Below are positions 15,011-24,661 of a stretch of 64,000 nt of DNA, one piece after another (within the stretch, counting starts at the first letter, position 1; the number at the start of each line of letters is the position of its first letter). The position numbers and the translations under genes are program-made. The notes beneath the pieces were generated by a model that saw only the letters and a list, made by a program, of their open reading frames with translations, did no database searches and was not told the origin of the DNA. Source of the stretch: Planctomycetota bacterium. Its GTDB lineage: Bacteria; Planctomycetota; UBA1135; UBA2386. Where the stretch lies: NCBI GenBank assembly GCA_020638655.1, contig JACKIC010000001.1, positions 682,001-746,000 of the forward strand. The letters are read 5' to 3'.

Positions 15011-16159
15011 ATGACGAAGAAGCGGTCTCGTCTCCTGTTCGGACTGGTCGGCGCCGCGATCGCCGTGATCGCGGGGCTGCTGCTCGTCGAACTCGGCCTG
15101 CGCCTGCTCTGGAAACCGCCCCAGCCGCTGGGCCGGCTCTCGTACGCGACCGCCGACGGCGAGCCGGTCGCCGATGTGGTCGCCGCCGCGGCGCGCGGCT
15201 ACGTCGTGCCGGTGGCCGCAGACCAGCGGCCGCGCGAGCGCTACATGTTCGCGCCGGGCAAGAGCTTCTACCTCTGCTACAGCGACAACGACCAACTCCA
15301 CAACGACTGGTTCGACGACCGCGGCCGAGTGCTCGTGCGCATCGACGACCTCGGCCTGCGCGAGCGCCCCGAAGTCGTCGGCGCCAAGCCGCCGGGCCAG
15401 CAGCGCATTGTCTGCATCGGCGACTCGTTCACGTTCGGCTGGGGCGTGCCCGAAGAACTGTGCTGGGTGCGGCTGCTCGAGGACGACCTGCGCGCCGCGC
15501 AGCGCGACGTGCGCACCGTCAACTGCGGCGCCGCGGGCGCGCTGTGCGTCGACGAGTACGAGTGGGGGCTGCGTCATCGCTTCGGCAAGCTGCAGCCCGA
15601 CGCGGTGATCGTGACGATCTGCCTCAACGACCTGATCCCGAGCAGCGGCCTGTTCATCCAGGGACCGACGCCGCGCACCGGACTGCTGACGCTCGACCTG
15701 CTGCTGCGCGCGGTCGGCCGCAGCCCGCTCGACCTCGACCCCAAGATCGACTGGGTGCAGCTGCTGCTCGACCTGCCCGAGAAGGCCGGCACCGACTCCG
15801 GGCTGTACGGCTCCGACAAGCCGTATGGTGCGATGTGGTCGCAGGGCACGCCGCAGCGGTCCCTGATCGCGATGAAGGCCTGGTGCGACGAACGTAACGT
15901 GCCGCTGATGATCGTCTTGTGGCCGTTCTTGCAGGGGCTCGGTCCCGGCGCGGACTACCCGTTCGCGCGCCTGCATCAGATGGTCGGCAAGTTCTGCTCG
16001 GACAACGGCTTGCCCTTCCTCGACGTGCTGCCCGCGCTGGCCGGGCACATCCCCGAGGAGCTGTGGGTCACACCCGCCGACATGCACGCGAACCCCACGG
16101 CGCAGCGCCTCGCGACGACCCTGATCGCACCGTTCGTGGCCGCGCACCTGCCGCGCTGA
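15011..16159 (+). CDS. Membrane-anchored SGNH/GDSL hydrolase, paralogue 2
   Basis: A 382-residue paralogue of the preceding protein. It has an N-terminal membrane helix (about residues 9-33), GDS (Ser139), LND (Asn206) and ADMHAN (Asp357, His359). Shared stretches such as FYLCYSDND/FFICYRG, LDLDP, WPFLQGLG and SPADMHPN/TPADMHAN show a tandem duplication followed by considerable divergence. It begins 7 bases after the upstream stop, so the two genes are co-transcribed. The acceptor or substrate is not predictable from sequence. Confidence 0.8.
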   Translation: MTKKRSRLLFGLVGAAIAVIAGLLLVELGLRLLWKPPQPLGRLSYATADGEPVADVVAAAARGYVVPVAADQRPRERYMFAPGKSFYLCYSDNDQLHNDWFDDRGRVLVRIDDLGLRERPEVVGAKPPGQQRIVCIGDSFTFGWGVPEELCWVRLLEDDLRAAQRDVRTVNCGAAGALCVDEYEWGLRHRFGKLQPDAVIVTICLNDLIPSSGLFIQGPTPRTGLLTLDLLLRAVGRSPLDLDPKIDWVQLLLDLPEKAGTDSGLYGSDKPYGAMWSQGTPQRSLIAMKAWCDERNVPLMIVLWPFLQGLGPGADYPFARLHQMVGKFCSDNGLPFLDVLPALAGHIPEELWVTPADMHANPTAQRLATTLIAPFVAAHLPR

Positions 16160-16278
16160 CCCACGGCCCCAGGTGAGACGCGCCCAAAGGGCCCGAAGAA
16201 CGGTCCATTGACCGTATTGCGCAACGTCCCGACGAGCTCTCCACCCTTTTCAAGACCGTTTCTCGCAAGTCTGAAATT

Positions 16279-16300
16279 GACCCGGGGGGGTCGTTCTTTT
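16279..16300 (+). terminator. Rho-independent-like terminator after the SGNH genes
   Basis: GACCC (16279-16283) pairs with GGGTC (16288-16292) around a GGGG loop, followed by GTTCTTTT. The stem is only 5 bp plus one G-T pair. It is 120 bases past the SGNH stop. Confidence 0.35.
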
Positions 16301-16481
16301 AGAGGGGTCGGGCTTTCTGGCCAGCAGCACAAGTTCCCTACACCTTTCACCCGAGGCGAGCGCCTTACGGTGGAGAGGTTTTTTTGGGCCTTCTGCATTC
16401 CTCTGTGCCCTCTGAACCCGGCATCGAGACGCGTGCTCGTCGCGTCATCGACTCCGAAGCGACCGCAACCTCCCCCGCCGC

Positions 16482-16488
16482 GGAGGGG
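16482..16488 (+). promoter_or_regulatory. Ribosome binding site supporting a TTG start for actA
   Basis: GGAGGGG ends 8 bases before the TTG at 16497. This is the best Shine-Dalgarno sequence in the leader and places the start just before the membrane anchor of ActA. Confidence 0.6.
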
Positions 16489-16496
16489 ATCCACCC

Positions 16497-17174
16497 TTGA
16501 CCGACCTCTTCCCCAAGTGGACCAACAAGCTGCCCGCCTTCCTCGCGCTCGGCGCGGCGGCGGCCGGTTTGTGCGTGGTGTTCGTCGTCTACTACTGGTT
16601 CTCACCGAAGAACACGGACGTCGGCTACCAGCCCTTCCAACCGATCCCCTACAGCCACAAGCTGCACGCCGGCACCCTCGGCATGGACTGCCGCTACTGC
16701 CACCGCATGGTCGAGGAGGGTCCGCACGCGACGGTGCCCGACAACGCGACGTGCATGGGCTGCCACCTGCAGGTGAAGAAGGACAGCCCGTTCCTCGCGC
16801 CGATGCGTGAGGCCTTCGGCGACGGCGCGGCGACCAACAAGCCGGTCGAGTGGGTCAAGGTCCACATGCTGCCGGACTACGCCTACTTCAGCCACGCGGT
16901 GCACGTGCACGCCAACGTCGGCTGCGCCAGCTGCCACGGTCGCGTCGACCAGATGGAGATCGTGCGCCAGGACCAGCCGCTGAGCATGGGCTGGTGCCTC
17001 GAGTGCCACCGCGACCCGAGCAGCCACATCCGCCCCGAGGGCGTGTCGGTGACCCAGATGGACTGGACGCCGACCGCCGAGAGCATCGCCGCGGCCAAGA
17101 AGCGGCTCGACTGGATGGGCGAAGAGCCGCCCCAGCTCAACCCCCCGACCCACTGCTCGGCCTGCCACCGATGA
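16497..17174 (+). CDS. actA: ACIII subunit ActA, pentahaem cytochrome c
   Basis: A 225-residue protein with one N-terminal membrane helix (about residues 14-35) and five CxxCH haem-binding sites (CRYCH, CMGCH, CASCH, CLECH, CSACH). ActA of Alternative Complex III has five haems c, and the protein fits in length and order. In the complex it passes electrons from the iron-sulfur / quinol-oxidising subunits towards the terminal cytochrome on the outer side of the membrane. It starts with TTG after a strong ribosome site and overlaps actB by 4 bases (ATGA). It is the first gene of an operon running to coxD. Confidence 0.93.
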   Translation: MTDLFPKWTNKLPAFLALGAAAAGLCVVFVVYYWFSPKNTDVGYQPFQPIPYSHKLHAGTLGMDCRYCHRMVEEGPHATVPDNATCMGCHLQVKKDSPFLAPMREAFGDGAATNKPVEWVKVHMLPDYAYFSHAVHVHANVGCASCHGRVDQMEIVRQDQPLSMGWCLECHRDPSSHIRPEGVSVTQMDWTPTAESIAAAKKRLDWMGEEPPQLNPPTHCSACHR

Positions 17175-20100
17175 CCACCGTTCCGACCCCGATGGCTTCT
17201 TCGCAGATGGCTTCCACCCCGATGAACGGCACCAGCACCGAAAGCAGCCGCTACTGGCGCAGCCTTGGCGAGATCGAGAACACGCCCGAGTTCCAGGAGA
17301 TGGTCGCGCGCGAGTTCCCCGAGGGCATCACCGATGCGCCCGATCAGGTCTCGCGCCGCGGCTTCCTCACCGCCGTCGCCGCCTCGGTGGCGCTGGCCGG
17401 CCTGACCAGCTGCCGCAAGCCCAAGACGCACATCCTGCCGTACAACAAGCGGCCCGAGGGTGTGAAGCCCGGCATCCCGCAGGTCTACGCCACGGCGCTG
17501 AGCCGCCACGGCTACGGCATCGGCGTGCTGGTCAAGAGCAGCGACGGTCGCCCGACCAAGATCGAGGGCAACCCCGAGCACCCGAGCAGCCTGGGCGGTT
17601 CCGACCTGCGCCTGCAGGCCGAGCTGCTGCAGCTCTACGATCCGGCCCGCAGCCACGCGCCGCGCAACGCGCACAGCGCCATGCACGCGCACGAGGATGC
17701 CGGCCATGGGGGTCACGGCGGCCACGGCGCGCACGGCGGCCACGAGGTCGACGTCTGGAGCGAGTTCTACGAGCTCTGGGCCGGCGAGCAGGGCCTGACC
17801 AAGGACCTCGTCGGCAAGCAGGGTGAAGGCCTGCACATCCTGATGCCGCCGACGTCGTCGCCGGCGGTGGAGGCGCTGATCGGTCGCATCCGGACCAGCA
17901 CCTTCCCCAAGGCGCGCTTCCACAGCTGGTCGGCGCTGCACGCGGACAACGAGATCGCCGGCGCGCAGATGGCGTTCGGCAAGCCGGTCGCGACGCACTA
18001 CGACCTCACCAACGCCGACGTCGTGGTGTCGCTCGACAGCGATTTCCTCGAGACCGACGGCAACAACCTGCGTCAGGCGCGGCAATGGGCCGAGACCCGC
18101 CGCGCGCCGAAGCCGGGCGCCAAGATGTCGCGCCTCTACTGCATCGAGGCGACGTTCACGACCACGGGCACGGCGGCCGACCACCGCTTCCGGATGCGCG
18201 CCTGCGACATCCCTGCGGCGGCCTTCGCGCTCGCCAACGAGATCGGCGTCGGCAACGGCACCGAGCTCGCCAACGCCCTGTCGAGCCACGGCGCGCAGGG
18301 TTACACCAAGAACGGCAAGTCCTGGCTCAAGGAAGTGGCGCGCGACCTGATGGCCGCCGGCGGCCGCTGCGTCGTGATCGCCGGCCCGCGCCAATCGGCG
18401 GCGGTGCACGCGATCGCCCACGCGATCAACAGCCAGCTCGGCGCGGTCGGCAAGACGGTGTCCTACACCGCGCGCCCCGCCGGTCTGGAGAGCAGCTGCA
18501 CCGCGTCGCTGCAGGACCTGCGCAACGCGCTCGACGCGGGCTCGGTCGACGCGTTGGTCGTGATCGGCTGCAACCCGGTCTACGACGCGCCCGCCGACCT
18601 CGGCCTGGGCAAGCTGCTCGAGGCCAAGAAGGCCAAGCACACCATCCACGTCGGCGCCTACGACGACGAGACCGGTCGCCTCTGCGACTACCACTTCCCG
18701 CTCGCGCACGAGCTCGAGTGCTGGGGCGACGTGCGCGCCCACGACGGCACCGTGTCGATCCAGCAGCCGCTGGTGGCGCCGCTGCACGGCGGCGTGTCGG
18801 TGCTCGAGTTCCTCGGCTTCCTCAACCAGGAGCCCAACTTCGAGGGGCTGGTCAGCGTGCGCGACGGCGTGTTCGGCTACGACCTGGTCAAGGGCCACTG
18901 GCAGACCGCGTCGGGCGCGACCGACTTCGAGACCAACTGGTGGCCCAAGGCGCTGCACGACGGCGTCGTCGCCAACTCGCAGTTCGCGGTCGAGACCGTC
19001 ACCGCGAGCCCGACCGGCATTGCCGGCGGCGTGCGCCAATACGTCAAGTCGAGCGGCATCGAAGTGGTGCTGCGCGGCTGCCCCAAGATGCTCGACGGGC
19101 GCTTCGCCAACAACTCCTGGATGCAGGAGCTGCCGGACCCGCTGACCAAGCTGACCTGGGACAACGCCGCCATGCTGAGCATGGCGACCGCGGCGCAGCT
19201 CGGCGTGAAGAACGGCGACAACCTGGCGATCGAAGCCGGCGGCTCGACCCTGCAGATCCCCGCGTGGGTGCTGCCGGGCCACGCCGACGACAGCGTCACC
19301 GTCAACCTCGGCTGGGGCCGCGCCCTGCCCGACGACTGCAAGGTCGCGAAGGGCACCGGCTTCAACGCCTACCCGCTGCGCACCACCGGCGCGCAATGGG
19401 TCGTGACCAGCGCCACCGTGACCCGCAGCACCGGCTCGTATCCGCTGGTCTGCACCCAGGAGCACGGCACCATGGCCGGTCGCGCGCTGGTGCGTGAGGC
19501 CGACAAGAAGACCAACGACAGCGACCCGCGCTGGGCGCCGAAGATGTCGCCGCTCGACAAGGCCGCGCAGCTGCAGGGCAAGGTCGAGAAGGACCTCAAC
19601 AACTCGCTCTGGACCGAGCGCGGCTACGACAAGGGCAAGGAAGGCGCCGACGCCGAGGTGCGCAAGTCGCCCTACCAGTGGGGCATGGTCATCGACCTCA
19701 ACGCCTGCACCGGTTGCAGCGCGTGCGTGGTCGCCTGCGTCGCCGAGAACAACATCCCGATGGTGGGCAAGATCCAGGTCGCCCGCAACCGCGAGATGTT
19801 CTGGATCCGCGCCGACCGCTACTTCAGCAGCGCCGACGGCGACTCGATGGCGATGGCCGACGACCCGCAGGTCGCCAACATGCCGGTGCCCTGCATGCAG
19901 TGCGAGAACGCGCCCTGCGAGTCGGTGTGCCCGGTGGCCGCGACCATGCACAGCCCCGACGGGCTCAACGACATGGTCTACAACCGCTGCATCGGCACCC
20001 GCTACTGCAGCAACAACTGCCCCTACAAGGTCCGCCGCTACAACTACCTCGACTACCTCGGCAACGTGCCCGACACCAAGCGCATGGCGTTCAATCCGGA

Positions 20101-20410
20101 CGTCACCGTGCGCAGCCGCGGCGTGATGGAGAAGTGCACCTTCTGCGTGCAGCGCATCAACGGCGGCCGCATCACGGCCAAGCTCGAGGGCAAGAAGGTC
20201 GGCGACGGTGACGACGACGTGCGGGTGCTGCCCGCGTGCGCGCAGTCCTGCCCGACGCAGGCGATCACCTTCGGCAACATCATCGACACGACGAGCAAGG
20301 TCGCGCAGCTCAAGGCGCTCGACCTCAACTACGGCTTGTTGTCCGAGCTGAACACCAAGCCACGAACGACCTACCTCGGTCGTGTCCGCAACCCCAACCC
20401 CGCCATCTGA
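17171..20410 (+). CDS. actB: ACIII subunit ActB, molybdopterin-oxidoreductase-like / Fe-S fusion
   Basis: A 1079-residue protein. An N-terminal ActB leader is followed by a Tat-type signal ([18 protein letters not shown], about residues 58-76). A large domain of the molybdopterin oxidoreductase fold follows (about 90-790); in ACIII this domain binds no cofactor. The C-terminal ferredoxin-like part (about 830-1070) has four cysteine groups: [39 protein letters not shown], and CTFC with a later CAQSCP. These would hold three 4Fe-4S clusters and one 3Fe-4S cluster. A histidine-rich loop encoded at about 17690-17755 (9 His within 22 residues) is unusual. It overlaps actA and precedes actC by 17 bases. 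Confidence 0.94.
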   Translation: MTTVPTPMASSQMASTPMNGTSTESSRYWRSLGEIENTPEFQEMVAREFPEGITDAPDQVSRRGFLTAVAASVALAGLTSCRKPKTHILPYNKRPEGVKPGIPQVYATALSRHGYGIGVLVKSSDGRPTKIEGNPEHPSSLGGSDLRLQAELLQLYDPARSHAPRNAHSAMHAHEDAGHGGHGGHGAHGGHEVDVWSEFYELWAGEQGLTKDLVGKQGEGLHILMPPTSSPAVEALIGRIRTSTFPKARFHSWSALHADNEIAGAQMAFGKPVATHYDLTNADVVVSLDSDFLETDGNNLRQARQWAETRRAPKPGAKMSRLYCIEATFTTTGTAADHRFRMRACDIPAAAFALANEIGVGNGTELANALSSHGAQGYTKNGKSWLKEVARDLMAAGGRCVVIAGPRQSAAVHAIAHAINSQLGAVGKTVSYTARPAGLESSCTASLQDLRNALDAGSVDALVVIGCNPVYDAPADLGLGKLLEAKKAKHTIHVGAYDDETGRLCDYHFPLAHELECWGDVRAHDGTVSIQQPLVAPLHGGVSVLEFLGFLNQEPNFEGLVSVRDGVFGYDLVKGHWQTASGATDFETNWWPKALHDGVVANSQFAVETVTASPTGIAGGVRQYVKSSGIEVVLRGCPKMLDGRFANNSWMQELPDPLTKLTWDNAAMLSMATAAQLGVKNGDNLAIEAGGSTLQIPAWVLPGHADDSVTVNLGWGRALPDDCKVAKGTGFNAYPLRTTGAQWVVTSATVTRSTGSYPLVCTQEHGTMAGRALVREADKKTNDSDPRWAPKMSPLDKAAQLQGKVEKDLNNSLWTERGYDKGKEGADAEVRKSPYQWGMVIDLNACTGCSACVVACVAENNIPMVGKIQVARNREMFWIRADRYFSSADGDSMAMADDPQVANMPVPCMQCENAPCESVCPVAATMHSPDGLNDMVYNRCIGTRYCSNNCPYKVRRYNYLDYLGNVPDTKRMAFNPDVTVRSRGVMEKCTFCVQRINGGRITAKLEGKKVGDGDDDVRVLPACAQSCPTQAITFGNIIDTTSKVAQLKALDLNYGLLSELNTKPRTTYLGRVRNPNPAI

Positions 20411-20427
20411 CCAGGACAGGCTGATCG

Positions 20428-21843
20428 ATGACCGCAATCACCGTGATCGACGAGCCGGAAAACCCGCTCCGTCGCGCCCCGTTGGTCGAGGGCAACAACG
20501 ACTTCACGTCGGTGACCGACATCATCGCCGGCGTCGCGGAGAAGAAGACTCCGCGCGGCTGGTACCTGATGTTCGGCATCTCCATCGCGCTGCTGCTCAA
20601 CCTCGGCGCGATGATCGGCTACCTGATCTTCACCGGCGTCGGTGTCTGGGGTAACAACATCCCCGTCGGTTGGGGCTGGCCGATCGTGAACTTCGTGTTC
20701 TGGATCGGCATCGGCCACGCCGGCACCCTGATCAGCGCGATCCTCTTCCTGTTCCGGCAGAAGTGGCGCACGTCGATCAACCGCGCGTCCGAGGCGATGA
20801 CGATCTTCGCGGTGATGGCCGCGGGCATCTTCCCGGCGATCCACGTCGGCCGCATCTGGGTGATCTACTGGGTGTTCCCGGTGCCCAACCAGATGTCGAT
20901 GTGGCCCAACTTCAAGAGCCCGCTGCTCTGGGACGTGTTCGCGGTCTCGACCTACTTCACGATCTCGGCGCTGTTCTGGTTCGTCGGCCTGGTGCCCGAC
21001 CTCGCCACCTTCCGCGACCGCGCGATGAAGGCCGGCCGCAAGGTCGCCGCCAAGCTCTACGGCGCGTTCGCGTTCGGCTGGCACGGCAGCAACCGCCACT
21101 GGGTCAACTACGAGAAGGCCTACCTGATCCTCGCGGCGCTGAGCACGCCGCTGGTGCTGTCGGTGCACTCGATCGTGTCGTTCGACTTCGCGATCTCGCT
21201 GCTGCCCGGCTGGCACACCACGATCTTCCCGCCCTACTTCGTCGCGGGCGCGATCTTCTCGGGGTTCGGCATGGTGCTGACCCTGATGATCCCGGCGCGC
21301 AAGTGGCTCGGCCTGCACCAGCTGATCACGCTCAACCACCTCGACAACATCGCCAAGATCCTGCTCTTGACGGGCACGATGGTGGGCTACGCGTACGCGA
21401 TGGAGTTCTTCATCGCCTGGTACTCGGGCGTCGAATACGAGCAGTTCTGCTTCATCAACCGCGCCACGGGTCCCTACTGGTGGGCCTACGCGATCATGGT
21501 GTCGTGCAACGTGATCAGCCCGCAGCTGTTCTGGTTCCGCGCCATGCGCCGCAACCCGATGGTGCTGTTCATCATCTCGATCTTCGTCAACATCGGCATG
21601 TGGTTCGAGCGCTTCGTGATCACGGTCACGTCGCTCAACCGCGACTTCCTGCCGTCGAGCTGGGGTTACTTCACGCCGACGCTGATCGACATCCTGACCT
21701 ACGTCGGCAGCTTCGGCCTGTTCTTCACCATGTTCCTGCTGTTCTGCCGCTTCCTGCCGATCCTCGCGATCAGCGAAGTGAAGGGCGTGATGCCGCAGGC
21801 CAACCCGCACCACGGCCACGGCGACGACGCCGCGCACCACTGA
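20428..21843 (+). CDS. actC: ACIII subunit ActC, NrfD/PsrC-like quinol-binding membrane protein
   Basis: A 471-residue integral membrane protein with about ten hydrophobic helices. It belongs to the NrfD/PsrC superfamily, with conserved features such as [19 protein letters not shown] and [17 protein letters not shown]. In ACIII, ActC binds menaquinol close to the 3Fe-4S cluster of ActB and is a candidate for proton conduction. A short C-terminal tail is histidine-rich ([13 protein letters not shown]). It lies 17 bases after actB and 11 before actD. Confidence 0.94.
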   Translation: MTAITVIDEPENPLRRAPLVEGNNDFTSVTDIIAGVAEKKTPRGWYLMFGISIALLLNLGAMIGYLIFTGVGVWGNNIPVGWGWPIVNFVFWIGIGHAGTLISAILFLFRQKWRTSINRASEAMTIFAVMAAGIFPAIHVGRIWVIYWVFPVPNQMSMWPNFKSPLLWDVFAVSTYFTISALFWFVGLVPDLATFRDRAMKAGRKVAAKLYGAFAFGWHGSNRHWVNYEKAYLILAALSTPLVLSVHSIVSFDFAISLLPGWHTTIFPPYFVAGAIFSGFGMVLTLMIPARKWLGLHQLITLNHLDNIAKILLLTGTMVGYAYAMEFFIAWYSGVEYEQFCFINRATGPYWWAYAIMVSCNVISPQLFWFRAMRRNPMVLFIISIFVNIGMWFERFVITVTSLNRDFLPSSWGYFTPTLIDILTYVGSFGLFFTMFLLFCRFLPILAISEVKGVMPQANPHHGHGDDAAHH

Positions 21844-21854
21844 TCCAGATCATC

Positions 21855-22391
21855 ATGTCCAACACCAACAAGTGGGGCATCGTCGCCGAGTTCGACTCGG
21901 CTGCTTCGATCTACCAGGCCTGCAAGAAGGTGATCGAGAAGGGCTACACGCGCGTCGACGCGCACACGCCCTTCCCGGTGCACGGTCTCGACAAGGCGCT
22001 GCGCCAGGGTCCCAGCCACCTCGGCTGGATCGTGGTCTGCTTCGGTCTCACCGGCATCTGCGTCGCGCAGCTGATGATGTGGTGGACCAACGCCTTCGAC
22101 TACCGCTTCTGGGTCTCCGGCAAGACGCCGTACGCCTGGGAGACGACGATCCCGATCACGTTCGAGCTGATGGTCCTGCTGTCGGGCATCAGCGCCGTGT
22201 TCGGCATGTTCGGGCTCAACCGCCTGCCGCGGCTGCATCACCCGATCTTCCGCCACAAGACCTTCCACCGCGCCAGCGACGACCGGTTCTTCCTGTCGGT
22301 CGAGGCCACCGACCCCAAGTTCGACACCAACGAGACCGTCGCCTTCCTGCAGAGCATCGGCGGTCAGCACGTCGAGGTCATCGAGGAATGA
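21855..22391 (+). CDS. actD: ACIII subunit ActD (DUF3341)
   Basis: A 178-residue protein. The N-terminal cytoplasmic segment GIVAEFDSAASIYQACKKV, with TRVDAHTPFPVHGLDKAL, is the DUF3341 hallmark. Two membrane helices follow (about residues 58-77 and 98-120), and the C-terminus returns to EATDPKFDTNETVAFLQSIG. ActD is a structural subunit next to ActC and ActF. It overlaps actE by 4 bases (ATGA). Confidence 0.93.
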   Translation: MSNTNKWGIVAEFDSAASIYQACKKVIEKGYTRVDAHTPFPVHGLDKALRQGPSHLGWIVVCFGLTGICVAQLMMWWTNAFDYRFWVSGKTPYAWETTIPITFELMVLLSGISAVFGMFGLNRLPRLHHPIFRHKTFHRASDDRFFLSVEATDPKFDTNETVAFLQSIGGQHVEVIEE

Positions 22392-23002
22392 GCATGCGCC
22401 TATCCAACCTGATCGCCGTCGCGTTGCTCGGCGCCTTCGCGGCCTGCCGCGGCGGCATCTCCGACCAGCCGCCGGTGCACCTGGTGCTCGACATGGACTT
22501 CCAGCCCAAGCTGAAGGCCCAGTCCGAGTCGCACTTCGAGGGCTGGTCCGACCACCGCGGCATGCGCGTGCCGCCGATGGACGCCAACGGCCGCACCGCC
22601 GTGGTCGCCCGCGGCGCGATGCCGCGCCCCGAGCTCAACAACCGCGACGCCAGCAACGCGTTCGTGACCAGCAACCCGGTCGCCGCCACCGCCGAGGTGC
22701 TGGCCCGCGGCCGCAAGCTGTTCGACATCAACTGCGCGGTCTGCCACGGCTACACCGGCCAGGGCGGCAACGACCCGCAGAAGGGTCACGGTCTGGTCGG
22801 CCGCCGCTGGCCCGTCGCGATCCCCAACTTCCACTTCGTCGAAGGCGCGGACAACCGCGTCGCCAGCCTCGCCGAGGGTGAGTACTTCGAAGTGATCACC
22901 AACGGCAAGGGCACCATGCCCGCCTACGGCGCCCGCATCGCCGTCGAGGACCGTTGGGCCGTCGTCCACTACATCCGCGCCCTGCAGAACCTCAGCAAGT
23001 AA
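22388..23002 (+). CDS. actE: ACIII subunit ActE, monohaem cytochrome c lipoprotein
   Basis: A 204-residue protein with a lipoprotein signal (LLGAFAAC, Cys about residue 21) and a single haem site CAVCH at about residues 118-122. A distal methionine ligand in the KGTMPAYGARI segment is typical. In ACIII, ActE is the monohaem subunit that hands electrons to the acceptor, here probably the cytochrome domain of the caa3 oxidase encoded downstream. The start at 22388 overlaps the actD stop; a second ATG at 22394 is equally possible. Confidence 0.93.
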   Translation: MSMRLSNLIAVALLGAFAACRGGISDQPPVHLVLDMDFQPKLKAQSESHFEGWSDHRGMRVPPMDANGRTAVVARGAMPRPELNNRDASNAFVTSNPVAATAEVLARGRKLFDINCAVCHGYTGQGGNDPQKGHGLVGRRWPVAIPNFHFVEGADNRVASLAEGEYFEVITNGKGTMPAYGARIAVEDRWAVVHYIRALQNLSK

Positions 23003-23010
23003 CGCGATCC

Positions 23011-24315
23011 ATGACCGCAACCGCAAACATGACGGCGCCGAGTCTGCAGCAGATCGCGCCCAACCTCGAGTCCCGGGTCAAGCCCGGCGACCTGGCCACG
23101 GCGCAGATGGCGCTGCTGGGTGTCGGTGTCGCACTGATCGGGGCCGGCTGGGCCACGGGCGGCGAGCACTTCTACTTCAGCTACCTCGTCGGCTACATGG
23201 GTGTGCTCGGCATCTGCCTGTGCGCCCTGTTCTTCACGATGGTGCAGCACATCACGCGCGCCGGCTGGAGCATCACGGTGCGCCGCCTCGCCGAGAACAC
23301 CATGGCGGCGCTGCCGTTCATGCTGCTGCTGTTCGTGCCGGTCGTGATCGGCTTCGACCACCTCTACCACCACTGGGTGCACCCCGACGCCAACGACGCG
23401 GTGCTCGCCGGCAAGTCGGCGTGGCTCAACAGCACGTTCTTCTTCGTGCGCGTGGTGATCTACTTCGCGGTCTGGATCGGCCTGGCGCTGTTCTTCCGCA
23501 GCGGCTCGCTCAAGCAGGACGAGACCGGCGACCCCGCGATCTCGCTGCGCATGGCGCGCGTCGCCGCGCCGGGCCTGCTGCTGTTCGCGCTGTCGCTGAC
23601 CTTCGCGGCGTTCGACTGGATCATGTCGCTGGACCCGCACTGGTTCAGCACGATCTTCGGCATCACCTACTTCGCCGGCGGCTTCATGGCCTTCCTCGCC
23701 TTCACGATCGTGATGGCGAAGTGGCTCGGCACCAAGGGCTACCTCAAGGAAGCCATCAACGTCGAGCACTACCACGACCTCGGCAAGCTGATGTTCGGCT
23801 TCATGGTCTTCTGGACCTACACCAACTTCAGCCAGTACATGCTGATCTGGTACGCCAACCTGCCCGAGGAGACGGCCTGGTTCGCGCACCGCGCGGTCGA
23901 TGGCTGGGGCGCGATCGGCACGATCCTGGTCGTCGGCCACTTCTTCATCCCGTTCGTGTTCTTGATGTCGCGTCACGTCAAGCGCAACGGCATCGCCCTG
24001 TCGGCCGGCGCGATCTTCCTGCTGGTCATCCACTGCATCGACATGCAGTTCCTGATCCTGCCGGGCGCGGACCACGGCGCCGAGCACGCCGCCGGTGGCG
24101 AGGCACACGCGGTCGCACACGCCCACGAGCACGCCAACGGCTTCTCGGCGCAGCTCGGCGAATACCTGCACAACGTGCACTGGACCGACTTCGGCTGCTT
24201 CATCGGCCTGCTGTCGATCCTCGCCGGCATCGTCGTGATGAACGTGCGCAAGACCAACCTCGTGCCGCTGCGCGACCCCAAGCTCGCCGAGTCGATCCAC
24301 TTCGAGAACTTCTGA
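23011..24315 (+). CDS. actF: ACIII subunit ActF, polytopic membrane protein
   Basis: A 434-residue protein with about ten membrane helices, related to ActC. Conserved-looking stretches are FAAFDWIMSLDPHWFSTIFG and FWTYTNFSQYMLIWYANLPEET, which are characteristic of ActF. A histidine-rich loop (encoded about 24073-24140, with HAVAHAHEHANG) lies between the last helices, at the place where ActF proteins usually have a short loop. ActF supports the membrane part of the complex and may take part in proton movement. It is followed after 3 bases by a small membrane protein. Confidence 0.93.
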   Translation: MTATANMTAPSLQQIAPNLESRVKPGDLATAQMALLGVGVALIGAGWATGGEHFYFSYLVGYMGVLGICLCALFFTMVQHITRAGWSITVRRLAENTMAALPFMLLLFVPVVIGFDHLYHHWVHPDANDAVLAGKSAWLNSTFFFVRVVIYFAVWIGLALFFRSGSLKQDETGDPAISLRMARVAAPGLLLFALSLTFAAFDWIMSLDPHWFSTIFGITYFAGGFMAFLAFTIVMAKWLGTKGYLKEAINVEHYHDLGKLMFGFMVFWTYTNFSQYMLIWYANLPEETAWFAHRAVDGWGAIGTILVVGHFFIPFVFLMSRHVKRNGIALSAGAIFLLVIHCIDMQFLILPGADHGAEHAAGGEAHAVAHAHEHANGFSAQLGEYLHNVHWTDFGCFIGLLSILAGIVVMNVRKTNLVPLRDPKLAESIHFENF

Positions 24316-24318
24316 GCC

Positions 24319-24639
24319 ATGAGCCACGCACACAGCGACGATCACTACGGCGAGCCCGGCGCGACCCACGTCCCGGTCGTCAGCGATCCCGAGCACGACA
24401 TCGACGCCAAGTCCGCGACCATCTGGGTCGTCGCCGGCTCGGTCGTGCTGTTCCTGTCCCTCTGGGTGATGGTGCCGATCTTCCTCCGCGTCCAGGACGA
24501 GGAGCACATGAAGAAGATCAACAACTGGCCCAACGAGGAGTACGAGAACGTCAAGGAAGCCGAGCAGCAGTTCCTCGAGGGCGCGAATCCGCAGAAGCGC
24601 CGCATCGAAGACGTGCTGCAGAAGATGACCGTCAAGTGA
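24319..24639 (+). CDS. Small single-helix protein of the ACIII/cox operon
   Basis: A 106-residue protein with a His/Asp-rich N-terminus (MSHAHSDDHYGEPG), one membrane helix (about residues 33-56) and a charged, probably helical C-terminal tail (EEHMKKINNW to KRRIEDVLQKM). No named family is recognised. It lies 3 bases after actF and 22 before the SCO gene, so it is part of the operon. It may be an accessory subunit of ACIII or a link between the two complexes; both are inferences from position. Confidence 0.7.
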   Translation: MSHAHSDDHYGEPGATHVPVVSDPEHDIDAKSATIWVVAGSVVLFLSLWVMVPIFLRVQDEEHMKKINNWPNEEYENVKEAEQQFLEGANPQKRRIEDVLQKMTVK

Positions 24640-24661
24640 GTCCGTCGACCCGAGAAGTGCC

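Larger units (their letters stand above)
16160..16496 (+). other. Intergenic leader of the ACIII/cox operon
   Basis: These 337 bases carry no gene. They contain a small terminator-like hairpin (16279-16300), two TTGACC hexamers at 16208 and 16277 that could be -35 elements but lack a good -10 at normal spacing, a run of seven T at 16379-16385, and a ribosome site at 16482-16488. The stretch is less G+C-rich than its surroundings, as expected for the promoter region of the long respiratory operon. No specific promoter can be assigned. Confidence 0.6.

Noticed and set aside
16379..16385. Run of seven T as a terminator tail
   Set aside because: No stable stem directly precedes it; only three or four pairs can be formed.
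16883..20437. Open frame of about 1180 codons antisense to actB
   Set aside because: It mirrors actB, is rich in Arg/Val/Ala/His of the kind produced by reading strongly GC3-biased genes backwards, and has no recognisable domain.
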